A stretch of DNA of 10,501 nucleotides from an uncultured Helicobacter sp. (GCA_947179285.1 CAMXAV010000012.1:1-10501), one strand, 5' to 3'; counted from the stretch's first letter, positions 1-7,506 are shown. Notes: a model not told the origin generated them from the sequence alone. Program-made: numbers and translations.

Positions 1-1488
1 GATAAAGATGAGGCAGCACGCAAGCTCTATGAGGATTACCACGACAAAGAATGGGGTGTGCCGCTGCACGAGGATAGAAAACTCTTTGAATTTCTTGTGC
101 TTGAGACAATGCAGGCGGGGCTTAGTTGGATTACGATTCTAAAAAAACGTGAGGCATTTCGGGCAGCATTTGATGATTTTGACCCAAAAATCATTGCGCA
201 ATATGATGAAACTAAGATTCGAGAATTAATGGGCAATGAAAACATTATTCGTAATCATCTCAAAATAGAATCGGCGATTCACAATGCCAAATTGTTTTTA
301 GAGATTCAAAAAGAATTTGGGAATTTTAATCAATATATTTGGGGTTTTGTTGGGGGCAAGCCGATTCTCAATCATTTTGCGTCTATGAGTGAGATACCCA
401 CAAAAACCCAACTTTCGGATAAGATTAGCAAAGATTTGCAAAAACGTGGCTTTAAATTTGTGGGCAGTACGATTATGTATGCGTATATGCAAGCGATTGG
501 AATGGTGAATGACCATTTACTTTCGTGTCCTTGTCGTGCGGATTCTAATAAACAAGAATCTAAAAAGAATGATAGGAAAATGGCAAATAAAGTTTTATGT
601 GCCGTCAGTGGTGGGGTAGATTCTAGCGTTGTCGCTGCGCTTTTGTATCGCGCCATTGGGGGGAATCTGATTCCTGTGTTTGTCGATACGGGGCTTTTGC
701 GCAAGGGCGAACGAGAAGCGGTAGAGAAAATGTTTAAAGAAAATCTCAAAGTTCCGCTAATAACTGCGGACGCAAGTGCGTTATTTTTGCAGCGCCTTAA
801 AGGCGTGATAGACCCAGAGCAAAAGCGAAAAATCATTGGTGAAACCTTTATTGAAGTTTTTGAGAAAGAGGCGAAGAAATACAATCAAAGGGGCGAGATA
901 AAATTCCTAGCACAAGGCACGCTTTATCCTGATGTGATTGAATCGGTAAGCGTGAAAGGACCGAGCAAGACGATTAAGTCGCACCATAATGTCGGCGGTT
1001 TGCCCGAATGGATGCAATTTGAACTCGTTGAGCCTTTGCGGGAGTTGTTTAAAGATGAAGTGAGGGCATTGGGGCGAGAGTTAGGAATGCCAGAATCGAT
1101 GCTAATGCGCCACCCTTTCCCAGGACCCGGACTTGCGATTCGCATTATGGGCGAGGTGAATAAGAGGGATTTAGATTTATTGCGCGAGGCAGATTCTATT
1201 TTTATAGAGGAGTTGCAAAAACAAGGGCATTATGATAAAGTGTGGCAGGCATTTTGTGTGCTGCTCAATGTGCGGAGTGTGGGTGTGATGGGCGATAATC
1301 GTACGTATGATAACACGATTTGCGTCCGAGCTGTTGAGGCAATCGATGGAATGACGGCGACTTTTGCACATTTGCCACATGATTTTTTGGAATCTGTAAG
1401 CAATCGTATTATTAATGAAGTAGAAGGTATTAACCGCGTAGTGTATGATATTACAAGCAAACCACCCGGCACGATTGAGTGGGAGTGA
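1..1488 (+). CDS. guaA: Tag-GuaA fusion: 3-methyladenine DNA glycosylase I joined to GMP synthase ATP-PPase (5' end outside window)
   Basis: The open frame enters from the left edge, so the start is not visible; a GTG at 58 lies inside the conserved Tag motif (YHDKEWGVP) and is not a start. Nucleotides 1 to about 540 encode Tag, which removes N3-methyladenine from DNA. Visible Tag marks are the Tyr-His at 37-42, [10 protein letters not shown] with the catalytic-pocket Glu (103-105) and Trp (127-129), [11 protein letters not shown], and the zinc ligands His (514-516) and Cys (526-528) in [10 protein letters not shown] Lys/Asn/Ser-rich linker (about 541-579) leads into the GMP synthase ATP-pyrophosphatase domain, which makes GMP from XMP, ATP and ammonia. 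Its P-loop SGGVDSS is at 607-627, followed by [39 protein letters not shown] and the C-terminal dimerisation domain ending [10 protein letters not shown], all highly conserved. The glutamine amidotransferase domain that normally comes first in GuaA is not in the window. I recall, without checking, an unusually long GuaA annotated in H. hepaticus, so it may lie upstream in the same polypeptide. Confidence 0.9.
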   Translation, partial: DKDEAARKLYEDYHDKEWGVPLHEDRKLFEFLVLETMQAGLSWITILKKREAFRAAFDDFDPKIIAQYDETKIRELMGNENIIRNHLKIESAIHNAKLFLEIQKEFGNFNQYIWGFVGGKPILNHFASMSEIPTKTQLSDKISKDLQKRGFKFVGSTIMYAYMQAIGMVNDHLLSCPCRADSNKQESKKNDRKMANKVLCAVSGGVDSSVVAALLYRAIGGNLIPVFVDTGLLRKGEREAVEKMFKENLKVPLITADASALFLQRLKGVIDPEQKRKIIGETFIEVFEKEAKKYNQRGEIKFLAQGTLYPDVIESVSVKGPSKTIKSHHNVGGLPEWMQFELVEPLRELFKDEVRALGRELGMPESMLMRHPFPGPGLAIRIMGEVNKRDLDLLREADSIFIEELQKQGHYDKVWQAFCVLLNVRSVGVMGDNRTYDNTICVRAVEAIDGMTATFAHLPHDFLESVSNRIINEVEGINRVVYDITSKPPGTIEWE

Positions 1489-1520
1489 GAAATGACATAA
1501 GCTTTAATTGACTGCAAACG

Positions 1521-1725
1521 AAGCCTTGTCTAACTACCAAGACCGACATATTGCGCCAAAGTCAAACAAACCTTGAGCAACTCTTTGCAATGATTGATTC
1601 CATGTCAAATAAAAAGCAATCTGTAAAGTTTGATTATAATGAACATAATAAGACTTTGCATAGTATTCTTACACATTATATATGAATGGCAGAATCTACT
1701 TGATGTTGTGAATGCACATAATTAA
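1521..1725 (+). pseudogene. ClbS/DfsB (DUF1706) family relic, 5' fragment, decayed
   Basis: This stretch lies in the gap between the GuaA fusion and the acetyltransferase. From 1521 it reads K-P-C-L-TTKTDILRQSQTNLEQLFAMIDSM, matching the usual ClbS/DfsB start M-P-R-P-TTKT with ATG changed to AAG, Arg to Cys and Pro to Leu. The frame runs to TGA at 1683-1685, where one extra base breaks it. In the +1 frame from 1681 it continues YEWQNLLDVV to TAA at 1723-1725. Only about the first 40% of a normal protein of about 170 residues remains. About 39 of 54 aligned residues match the second copy at 9597-9084. With no start codon, a frameshift and a truncated end, it is very unlikely to be translated. 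The family includes the colibactin self-resistance cyclopropane hydrolase ClbS. Confidence 0.82.
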
Positions 1726-1756
1726 AGATGCAACTTTAACAAGGAGATAAGTAAAA

Positions 1757-2188
1757 ATGGTACGAAGGGCAGAAAAAAGTGATTTAGCAATACTAGCAAA
1801 TTTAGCAACGTTAATGTGGGATTGTTCTGTTGACACGTTATTCTATGAATTTTCTGAAATGATGACGAAGGGAAATGTTCAATTCTTTTTGAAATTTGCA
1901 AACGATGTGCCTGTTGGTTTTGCGCAATGTTCGTTGCGATATGATTATGTAGAAGGCACAGAAACAACTCCTGTTGGCTATTTGGAAGGAATCTTTGTCA
2001 AAGAAGGATTCCGCAACAAAGGCTATGCCAAAGAGCTATTGGCAGCGTGTGAAATGTGGGCAAAAGATAAGGGTTGCAAAGAATTTGCGAGCGATTGTGA
2101 AATAGACAACATGGATAGTTTTTATTTTCATAGGGCTATGAATTTTAAGGAAGCAAATAGAATTATTTGCTTCACGAAAATGTTATAA
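1757..2188 (+). CDS. aac(6'): AAC(6')-I-type aminoglycoside 6'-N-acetyltransferase (GNAT fold)
   Basis: A 143-residue GNAT protein, the usual length for the short AAC(6')-I enzymes. These transfer acetyl from acetyl-CoA to the 6'-amino group of aminoglycosides in the cytoplasm. Family marks in order are LRYDYVEGTETTPVGYLEGIF (residues 60-80, close to the corresponding stretch in AAC(6')-Ic-type enzymes), the acetyl-CoA pyrophosphate loop RNKGYA (86-91), WAKDKGCKEFASDCEIDNMDS (101-121) and an aromatic C-terminus. The ATG at 1757 has a strong AAGGAG ribosome site at 1741-1746, ten bases upstream. It sits alone between a dead ClbS fragment and the convergent DUF815 gene, so it reads as an accessory insertion. 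A related GNAT enzyme with another amine substrate remains possible; actual drug resistance cannot be inferred from sequence alone. Confidence 0.85.
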   Translation: MVRRAEKSDLAILANLATLMWDCSVDTLFYEFSEMMTKGNVQFFLKFANDVPVGFAQCSLRYDYVEGTETTPVGYLEGIFVKEGFRNKGYAKELLAACEMWAKDKGCKEFASDCEIDNMDSFYFHRAMNFKEANRIICFTKML

Positions 2189-2220
2189 TTTCTGTGAGAT
2201 TTCAAACAATCAATCTATAA

Positions 2221-3000
2221 TCATAGCAAGTTTCCCTTATATAGATTAATGAACTCTCGCGCAATACGTGCATTGCGACTACCTTTTTGTGTGGCATAAT
2301 TGAGCGCTTTTTGTTTCCAAAGAGAATCTTGAGAAATCTCCCCAAGTTCATGCGCAATCAACTCGAGATATTCGGTGCTTCCTAGAGTATAGAATCCTAT
2401 CGAGATTCCAAACCTATCGCTTAGTGAAATAATCTCATCATATATATCATTTTGATGAAGAATTTGCGATGTATCCTGCACATATTCTTCAAGTAACAAA
2501 TGACGTAAATTTGACGTGGCATAGAAAGCCACATTATCTGCAACTTTTTCAAAGCCTCCGTCAAGGATTCGCTTGAGCGGTTTATAGCTTTCATCATCAC
2601 GTGCAAACGATAAATCATCGCAAAATAAAACAAATTTATAAGGCAAATCACGTATATCATCAAAGATAAAAGGCAAAATCGGTAAGTCCTGTTTATCGAT
2701 TTCAATCACGCGCAATTTTGTCTCCGTTTCATGCAAAAAAGAGCTTAGAATCGCACGCATACTCGATGTTTTCCCACAGCCACGTGCACCCCAAAAAAGA
2801 GCATGCGAATAGGGACGCCCACAAAGTAGATTTTGCGTGTTTGCCTTTAAGAGCGCAATCTGTTCGTCTATGCCAACAAAGGATTCCAAAGAAGTTTTAT
2901 CAAGCGCCGTAATGGGGCGTAAATGACCCCCAAATCGCCCAACTTCTCCGCGATAGACGCAAGCCCTTATTGTTTGAAAATCAATTTCAAAATTTTTCAT
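2221..3000 (-). CDS. DUF815-family AAA ATPase
   Basis: A 259-residue cytoplasmic P-loop ATPase of the DUF815 family; its biological role is not established. Numbering from MKNFEID, the Walker A motif GARGCGKTS is at 71-79, Walker B VLFCDD at 124-129, a sensor-1-like FYATSN at 159-164, the family motif LSDRFG at 193-198 and a sensor-2-like GSRNARIAREF at 240-250. Two ATGs compete: 3006 directly abuts AGGAGG with no spacing, whereas 3000 lies six bases from it, so 3000 is preferred. The start overlaps the end of the methyltransferase gene by 14 bases, indicating one transcript and translational coupling. The 3' end converges on the acetyltransferase gene with a 32-base gap. Confidence 0.88.
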   Translation of the reverse strand: MKNFEIDFQTIRACVYRGEVGRFGGHLRPITALDKTSLESFVGIDEQIALLKANTQNLLCGRPYSHALFWGARGCGKTSSMRAILSSFLHETETKLRVIEIDKQDLPILPFIFDDIRDLPYKFVLFCDDLSFARDDESYKPLKRILDGGFEKVADNVAFYATSNLRHLLLEEYVQDTSQILHQNDIYDEIISLSDRFGISIGFYTLGSTEYLELIAHELGEISQDSLWKQKALNYATQKGSRNARIAREFINLYKGNLL

Positions 3001-4129
3001 TTTCATCCTCCTCTTTTTGGTAATGTTTTCCTAATAAATTTTGAAAATATTCTTGCACTTCATGGCTTAATTTTTTTGTCTCTGAAGCAAGAATAAAATG
3101 TGATTCTAGTTTTTTGAAAGAGAGATAGTCGATAGGAATATCACAATTCCCCAAATAATATGGCACATGCGCAAGCATCATCTTAAAGACATCAATATAG
3201 CAATAGAGGCTATGCTTCTCATGGGTTACATATACAGCATTTGTGCAATCTTTGGTGATAAACGTTTTTGAACGCCGCAGTGCATTAATGTCGCGCATTG
3301 TGTAAAACATCGCGACTTTTTGAGATTCTGTAATACGTTTTTTATTCGGATATTTATCAATATAAGGTGCAATAAAATCAAAATCATTCAAACAAAAACT
3401 CTGTTCCTCGAAAGTTTTAAAATGATAATTTTGGATAAAATGAGTATCCATGCCCCGTACATCTCTTTGGTATAAGGCAATAAGGATAGGAAAAAATGAG
3501 CTCGACTTTGGGCAAAAGGTTTCCGAACTAATAATTAGAGAATCAATCAGGCGATAATGTCGGGCAAAACTTTTAAGCTTTCTAAAATTTGATGACTTAA
3601 TAAGATATGAAAGAGGATGTAAAACACAAATAAAATCTGCTTGTAATTCGTTAAAGGAGAGCAAAAAACTTAGCCCAATATCGCGCGCTTTCAATGCCAA
3701 ATCGATATTACAAACCTCTTTATTTTTTAAGCAATTCTGTACAATCGATGTCCTGTCATTATAGGGCGGATTACCAACAATAACCAACTTCTCTGTATCT
3801 AAGATTTTAAAGCTATCTCGACAAACATGATGAAGCGCATTCGCATGCAACAGCAAAGGAGGCTGTGCTAACTCATTTTGATATTCTCGCAAATGATTTG
3901 TGGCATAAATAAGAGCTTGTTCATCAATATCGACACCAATATTACGTTTGAAGCCTTGCAATTGCAAAAAACTACCATAGCCACATGCGCTATCGAGCAA
4001 AACATATTCTTGGGGATTTTTAATAATATTTGAAAGCATACGAGAAACAATCTGCACAATATGATTAGGAGTGTAGAAACTCCCAAGATGAATAGTTCGT
4101 TGTCTATCTAAATGGCTTTGACGTTCCAT
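2987..4129 (-). CDS. Adenine-specific (gamma-class, NPPY) DNA methyltransferase, no visible nuclease partner
   Basis: A 380-residue S-adenosylmethionine-dependent DNA methyltransferase. Motif X GSFYTP (residues 16-21), motif I LDSACGYGSF (45-54), a motif II acidic residue in GVDID (65-69) and catalytic motif IV VGNPPYND (118-125) appear in that order, with the long variable remainder acting as target recognition. This is the gamma-class arrangement, so the product should be N6-methyladenine. The target sequence cannot be read from the protein. The gene begins 8 bases after the TDT transporter and overlaps the DUF815 ATPase. No endonuclease-like gene adjoins it, so it may be an orphan regulator of DNA methylation or the survivor of a lost restriction system. 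The ATG at 4129 has only a weak AGG upstream, consistent with coupling to the preceding gene. Confidence 0.85.
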   Translation of the reverse strand: MERQSHLDRQRTIHLGSFYTPNHIVQIVSRMLSNIIKNPQEYVLLDSACGYGSFLQLQGFKRNIGVDIDEQALIYATNHLREYQNELAQPPLLLHANALHHVCRDSFKILDTEKLVIVGNPPYNDRTSIVQNCLKNKEVCNIDLALKARDIGLSFLLSFNELQADFICVLHPLSYLIKSSNFRKLKSFARHYRLIDSLIISSETFCPKSSSFFPILIALYQRDVRGMDTHFIQNYHFKTFEEQSFCLNDFDFIAPYIDKYPNKKRITESQKVAMFYTMRDINALRRSKTFITKDCTNAVYVTHEKHSLYCYIDVFKMMLAHVPYYLGNCDIPIDYLSFKKLESHFILASETKKLSHEVQEYFQNLLGKHYQKEEDENEKF

Positions 4130-4137
4130 ATTAAAAC

Positions 4138-5337
4138 CTATGCAAGATTCTGCAACTCACCCCGAAAAATTCCAAGCAATGTGCGCACAATGAGCCACGC
4201 AAAAATAAGCGTAACAGACAACAAGAGAATTGGCGAAAGAATCGAGAAGATAGTAACAAGTGTATGCATGGAAAATTTAAAAGAAGTTGGCAAGCCTGTA
4301 TTTAAGAATCGTAAAATCCCTATGTTGATTTTTATGCTTGCAATGCACATTGCCGCCAATGGAAAGCTGATTGCCCACCACGAGATTCTAAAAGGGCAAC
4401 ATTTTCTAATCTGAACAATTTGAGGCAATAATGCCAACAACAAAAAGAGCCCAAGAAAAAAGAGAATATAGGGCATAAAGTCAAGTGCAAAGGCTTGGGA
4501 ATCGAGCTTCATCATCAATGCCTGCATAGAAGCAAATACCACATGTGTGCTCACACCTGCGCCAAAAGGCGCGAGCAAGACAACCAAAGTAGGCATGAGT
4601 TTATCGGGGAGTTTGGCAAAAAAGACAATGCGCGCAAAGATAAGTGTGCAAAGCACAACTGTAAAAGAAAAACCCACAGCCATGCAAAAGATTGTGATGA
4701 AAAATCCTAAGTCAGGTAGGGCTTGTATCTGCGAAAAAATAGGCAAGACAAGAGGCAAGTCGAGCAAGCCCACGACAGGAATAATCCACGCGGGCGTGAT
4801 ATGTGCAAGTTCAAATTTATGGCAAATCCAAAATTGAACGATATGCACGCTAAAAATAAGCATAAGTGCAGCACCAAGAATCCACACGATGAGGCTAATT
4901 ATTTCAGGGATTCCAAGCCTCTGGAGTGCAAAAGGCAAAAGAAGCAAAGAAATACAGATTGTGCCAAAGAAAGGGCGCGTGATTGGCGAAAGAAATTCTT
5001 GCTTGCAGCTTTCAAAACTCGTCATAGCTTTAATGCTATATGCAATACCCAACGCCACAAAAGCCGCAACGGCAAAGACAGCGAAAATAAGCGAGAATAG
5101 TTCGGCAAAAGGCGCAAGAGAGGTTTGAACAACGCCAAGCACATCATGCTCGGGCGACTTTGCAGAATAAGACAAACTTAATGAACTTAGTTCCGACATC
5201 GCGTGCCACGCAACACACATTGCGCTAAGCCCCATACATGCGCCAAAAAAGCTCACGGGCAAATAGCCCAAAACACCCTTTTTGCCATGAGATTCTTGCT
5301 TCTCCATATTTTCTTGAATCGCCTGTTCTTGCGGCAT
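4138..5337 (-). CDS. TDT/SLAC1-family (TehA-like) inner-membrane anion or dicarboxylate transporter
   Basis: A 399-residue inner-membrane protein with about ten hydrophobic segments after a polar N-terminus of about 20 residues. The TDT family covers tellurite-resistance TehA, malate exporters and SLAC1 anion channels. Family-like stretches are PVSFFGACMGLSAMCVAWH (27-45), ITPAWIIPVVGLLDLP (180-195), LMPTLVVLLAPFGAG (247-261) and SWWAISFPLA (319-328). The substrate cannot be assigned. I chose the ATG at 5337 because AAAGGA lies seven bases upstream; the in-frame ATG at 5382 has no convincing ribosome site and would add 15 polar residues. The gene heads a tight run with the methyltransferase (8-base gap) and DUF815 genes and lies 100 bases after the MFS stop, so it may have its own promoter or read-through from the MFS gene. 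Confidence 0.85.
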   Translation of the reverse strand: MPQEQAIQENMEKQESHGKKGVLGYLPVSFFGACMGLSAMCVAWHAMSELSSLSLSYSAKSPEHDVLGVVQTSLAPFAELFSLIFAVFAVAAFVALGIAYSIKAMTSFESCKQEFLSPITRPFFGTICISLLLLPFALQRLGIPEIISLIVWILGAALMLIFSVHIVQFWICHKFELAHITPAWIIPVVGLLDLPLVLPIFSQIQALPDLGFFITIFCMAVGFSFTVVLCTLIFARIVFFAKLPDKLMPTLVVLLAPFGAGVSTHVVFASMQALMMKLDSQAFALDFMPYILFFLGLFLLLALLPQIVQIRKCCPFRISWWAISFPLAAMCIASIKINIGILRFLNTGLPTSFKFSMHTLVTIFSILSPILLLSVTLIFAWLIVRTLLGIFRGELQNLA

Positions 5338-5390
5338 TGACGTTCCTTTGATTTCTAGGTTTGGATACCTCGTATCGTTCATCTTGGCGA

Positions 5391-5417
5391 CATGTTATAA
5401 TACAAATGTTAAACATG
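5391..5417. promoter_or_regulatory. Inverted repeat upstream of the TDT transporter
   Basis: CATGTT at 5391-5396 is mirrored by AACATG at 5412-5417 in the short gap between the MFS stop and the TDT start. The element contains TGTTATAAT (5393-5401), the same nine bases found in the MFS/Rrf2 intergenic repeats. On the minus strand a TATTAT at 5402-5397 could serve as a -10. It could be an operator or promoter for the TDT operon, but the region is so AT-rich that chance is a real alternative. Confidence 0.35.
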
Positions 5418-5437
5418 ATATAAATATTATATAAAAA

Positions 5438-6901
5438 TTATTTTGTTTGGCGTCTCAATAGTACCCAAACAATAAAACTCAAAATAAGACTTAGGATTCC
5501 CAAGATTCCGATAGTCATGAAAAAGGCTTGAAGATACACATGTAAAGCCTCGCTTTGTAAGTTGAGATTCTCAATTGAATCTAGATTTCCACTCGCGATA
5601 ATAGAAACATAAGGATGCAAAGAATCGCCGCTATTTGCGCTTATGAATGTTGACATAAGAGCACCATAGAGCGCGACACCCAAAGCTTCAGAACCTAACC
5701 GAAATGAGTTGAGCACGCCTGCTGCAAATCCAGATTTCTTTGAATCAACACTGCTTAATGCAAGCCTATCGATTGTCCCCGCATGCAATCCCATACCACA
5801 ACCAATGATAAAGAGCGCTAATAAAATCAAAGGAATTTGTATTGTGTCGCTTAAAAAATATAAGACAACCAAAAGTAGGAATAATCCAAAGCTCATCATC
5901 AAAGACATAATGAATGCAAAGAGTTTAGGTTTTACTCCCTTATTTAAAAACCTCGCTGCTAAAATAGGGCAAAAGAGCATAGGCGCAGTGAGTGCAAGCA
6001 TAAAAACTCCAACAAACGAAGCAGATAAGCTAAATACGGCAGAGAGAAAAATCGGGAAGTATGTGAGCAAGACTACAAAACTAAACCCAGCAATTACTGT
6101 AACGAGTGTGAAGCCAACGAAAGTTGGATTATTCAAAACTGCTATATCTAAAAATGGTATTTGACCATGACGATAATGACTTTTTTGATGCCACACAAAA
6201 ACAATACCTATCACAACACAAAAAACAAAAAGTGCAGACATATAAGCCTGATAATAATCGTTGAGATTCATAATCAAAAACATCAAGCCCAACATGAACG
6301 CAAGAAACAAGATTGTGCCTATTATGTCAAAATCAAAAGCTTGTTGTTTCCGCTTCTCTTTGGGCAAGAAAAATATGAGGACAAAAACAAAAGTAAGGAT
6401 TAAAAAATGGAAGATAAAAATCGCTTGGTAAGTGAATATGTCAATCAAAAAACCACTGATTGTTGGTCCTAGCGTGATTCCAAGCCCAGCCGTTGTGCCA
6501 AAAGCTGCGAACACTTTGGCATGGTCTTTTGTGCTAAAGGTGCGCATTAAAAGCACGCTGCCACACGCAAAGACACTTGCGCCACCAATGCCCGCACACA
6601 CTCGAGCAATATCAAGCCATAAAAGCGTGGGCGCAAAAGCAGAAAGCAGCGAAGCGATAAGATAGAGCGCAACGCCCACAAGCAAGCAATGTTTAGCGCC
6701 CCATCTATCGCTGATTGCGCCCCAAATCAGCGTGAAACATGCAAAAAAGAGGTTGAAACCATTCACAACCCATTGCAATAATGCGGAATCGCTCCCGAGT
6801 TTTTGGGCGATGTAAGGCAGCGCAATGGCTGTGCCAGAAATCGAGCTTGGCACAACAAAAACAGCAAGCAAGATGCTGCAAAGAATGAGGTTTTGAGGCA
6901 T
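5438..6901 (-). CDS. DHA2-type MFS multidrug exporter, 14 transmembrane segments
   Basis: A 487-residue inner-membrane protein with the length and hydrophobicity of 14-TM drug:proton antiporters. A TM1 motif equivalent, SGTAIALPYI (residues 22-31), is followed by MFS motif A GAISDRWGAKH (61-71) and the antiporter motif C GTTAGLGITLGPTISG (135-150), which marks exporters. The closest families export drugs or other amphipathic compounds using the proton gradient; the substrate is unknown. The ATG at 6901 has AAGGAG five bases upstream. The gene is divergent from an Rrf2 regulator, and the intergenic region holds a perfect extended -10 facing this gene, so it is probably controlled by that regulator. 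The C-terminus ends in a short basic tail. Confidence 0.9.
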   Translation of the reverse strand: MPQNLILCSILLAVFVVPSSISGTAIALPYIAQKLGSDSALLQWVVNGFNLFFACFTLIWGAISDRWGAKHCLLVGVALYLIASLLSAFAPTLLWLDIARVCAGIGGASVFACGSVLLMRTFSTKDHAKVFAAFGTTAGLGITLGPTISGFLIDIFTYQAIFIFHFLILTFVFVLIFFLPKEKRKQQAFDFDIIGTILFLAFMLGLMFLIMNLNDYYQAYMSALFVFCVVIGIVFVWHQKSHYRHGQIPFLDIAVLNNPTFVGFTLVTVIAGFSFVVLLTYFPIFLSAVFSLSASFVGVFMLALTAPMLFCPILAARFLNKGVKPKLFAFIMSLMMSFGLFLLLVVLYFLSDTIQIPLILLALFIIGCGMGLHAGTIDRLALSSVDSKKSGFAAGVLNSFRLGSEALGVALYGALMSTFISANSGDSLHPYVSIIASGNLDSIENLNLQSEALHVYLQAFFMTIGILGILSLILSFIVWVLLRRQTK

Positions 6902-6951
6902 GGAAACTCCTTTGATTCTGCGATGTTTTTTGTTATAATGTAATAAATTAT

Positions 6952-6980
6952 ATTATAACAAAAGTATGGCGCAGTGTAAC
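6952..6980 (-). promoter_or_regulatory. Promoter of the MFS exporter gene
   Basis: Read on the minus strand, GTTACA (6980-6975) is followed after 17 bases by TATAAT (6957-6952) preceded by TGT, an extended -10. Transcription would start near 6945 and give a leader of about 45 bases to the ATG at 6901. The elements overlap the dyads of the putative operator. Confidence 0.6.
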
Positions 6981-6988
6981 AAATTTTT

Positions 6989-6996
6989 GTTATAAT
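6989..6996 (+). promoter_or_regulatory. -10 element of the Rrf2 regulator gene
   Basis: TGTTATAAT spans about 6988-6996 on the plus strand with a perfect TATAAT at 6991-6996, giving a start near 7003 and a leader of about 45 bases to the ATG at 7048. No clear -35 is visible, which is common in Helicobacter. A second identical element at 6931-6939 could be an upstream start. Overlap with the TAACAAA/TTTGTTA dyad suggests autoregulation. Confidence 0.55.
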
Positions 6997-7047
6997 GTCA
7001 AGCGTAGCAATGAAGCGATTATTATAAATAATATCTAAAGGAACAAC

Positions 7048-7506
7048 ATGCAAATCCCCTCACGTTTCAGCATTGCAGTCCATATTTGTTTGTGTTTAGA
7101 ATTTTTTGATGCAGATTCAGAGACAAATCGCAATCGCGACAAAACACACTGCAAAAAAATGACAAGTGAGGCTTTGGCAGATTCTGTGGGTGTGAATAGT
7201 GTTATTGTCCGCAATATCCTTGCCCAGCTCAAAATGGCAAAACTCGTGCATATATCGCGTGGAAGCGGAGGGAGCAAGCTTGCAAAAAAGCCGCAAAATA
7301 TCAGCCTACTTGATATTTTTAATGCTGTTGATTCAATGGGCGAAAATGGGCTTTTTCGATTCCATACAAACCCTAGCGAACTTTGCCCTTTGGGCAAAAA
7401 TATCCATTTGCTTTTAGACACACATTTTGAGCAGGCTCAAAAAGCATTGGAAAGCTATCTTAAAAATATTAAATTGATTGATTTACTTAAAAGTTTGCAA
7501 GGTTAA
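7048..7506 (+). CDS. Rrf2-family transcriptional regulator
   Basis: A 152-residue winged-helix regulator. The N-terminus MQIPSRFSIAVHIC is typical of Rrf2 proteins, the helix-turn-helix covers about residues 40-71 (LADSVGVNSVIVRNILAQL), and the wing is RGSGGSKLAK (71-80). Cysteines occur at 14, 16, 35 and 113. The three closely spaced C-terminal cysteines that bind a 2Fe-2S cluster in IscR/NsrR are absent, so cluster sensing as in those proteins is unlikely. Cys14 sits where the redox-sensing B. subtilis HypR has a reactive cysteine (recalled), so thiol sensing of oxidants or electrophiles is a reasonable guess. An AAAGGA ribosome site precedes the ATG. It is divergent from the MFS exporter and probably represses it and itself. 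Confidence 0.88.
   Translation: MQIPSRFSIAVHICLCLEFFDADSETNRNRDKTHCKKMTSEALADSVGVNSVIVRNILAQLKMAKLVHISRGSGGSKLAKKPQNISLLDIFNAVDSMGENGLFRFHTNPSELCPLGKNIHLLLDTHFEQAQKALESYLKNIKLIDLLKSLQG

Larger units (their letters stand above)
6928..6998. promoter_or_regulatory. Repeated dyad/promoter array, likely operator of the Rrf2 regulator
   Basis: TTTTGTTATAAT at 6928-6939 is mirrored exactly by ATTATAACAAAA at 6952-6963, a 12-bp inverted repeat with a 12-base spacer. The 14-mer TTTTGTTATAATGT at 6928-6941 recurs exactly at 6985-6998, and TAACAAA (6977-6983) forms a second dyad with TTTGTTA (6986-6992). The unit contains TGTTATAAT, a perfect extended -10 element, so binding at the dyads would block the promoters. 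Its place between a regulator and its divergent target supports an operator role; no binding is demonstrated. Confidence 0.65.

Noticed and set aside
58..60. GTG at 58 as the start of the first gene
   Set aside because: It encodes Val inside the conserved Tag motif YHDKEWGVP, and the frame is open with matching Tag sequence to the left edge.
580..582. Internal ATG at 580 as an independent start for a lone GMP synthase ATP-PPase
   Set aside because: The upstream AGGA is only two bases away, too close for a good ribosome site, and the Tag frame continues without a stop.
2183..2191. TGTTATAAT at the end of the acetyltransferase gene as another Rrf2 site
   Set aside because: It overlaps the last codons and stop, has no dyad partner, and such AT-rich words occur by chance here.
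4495..5128. Several plus-strand open frames opposite the TDT transporter
   Set aside because: They are antisense to a clear membrane protein, are rich in Lys/Arg and Ser as expected for its complement, and match no family.
5338..5382. ATG at 5382 as the TDT start
   Set aside because: No convincing ribosome site precedes it, whereas the ATG at 5337 has AAAGGA at good spacing; it remains an alternative.
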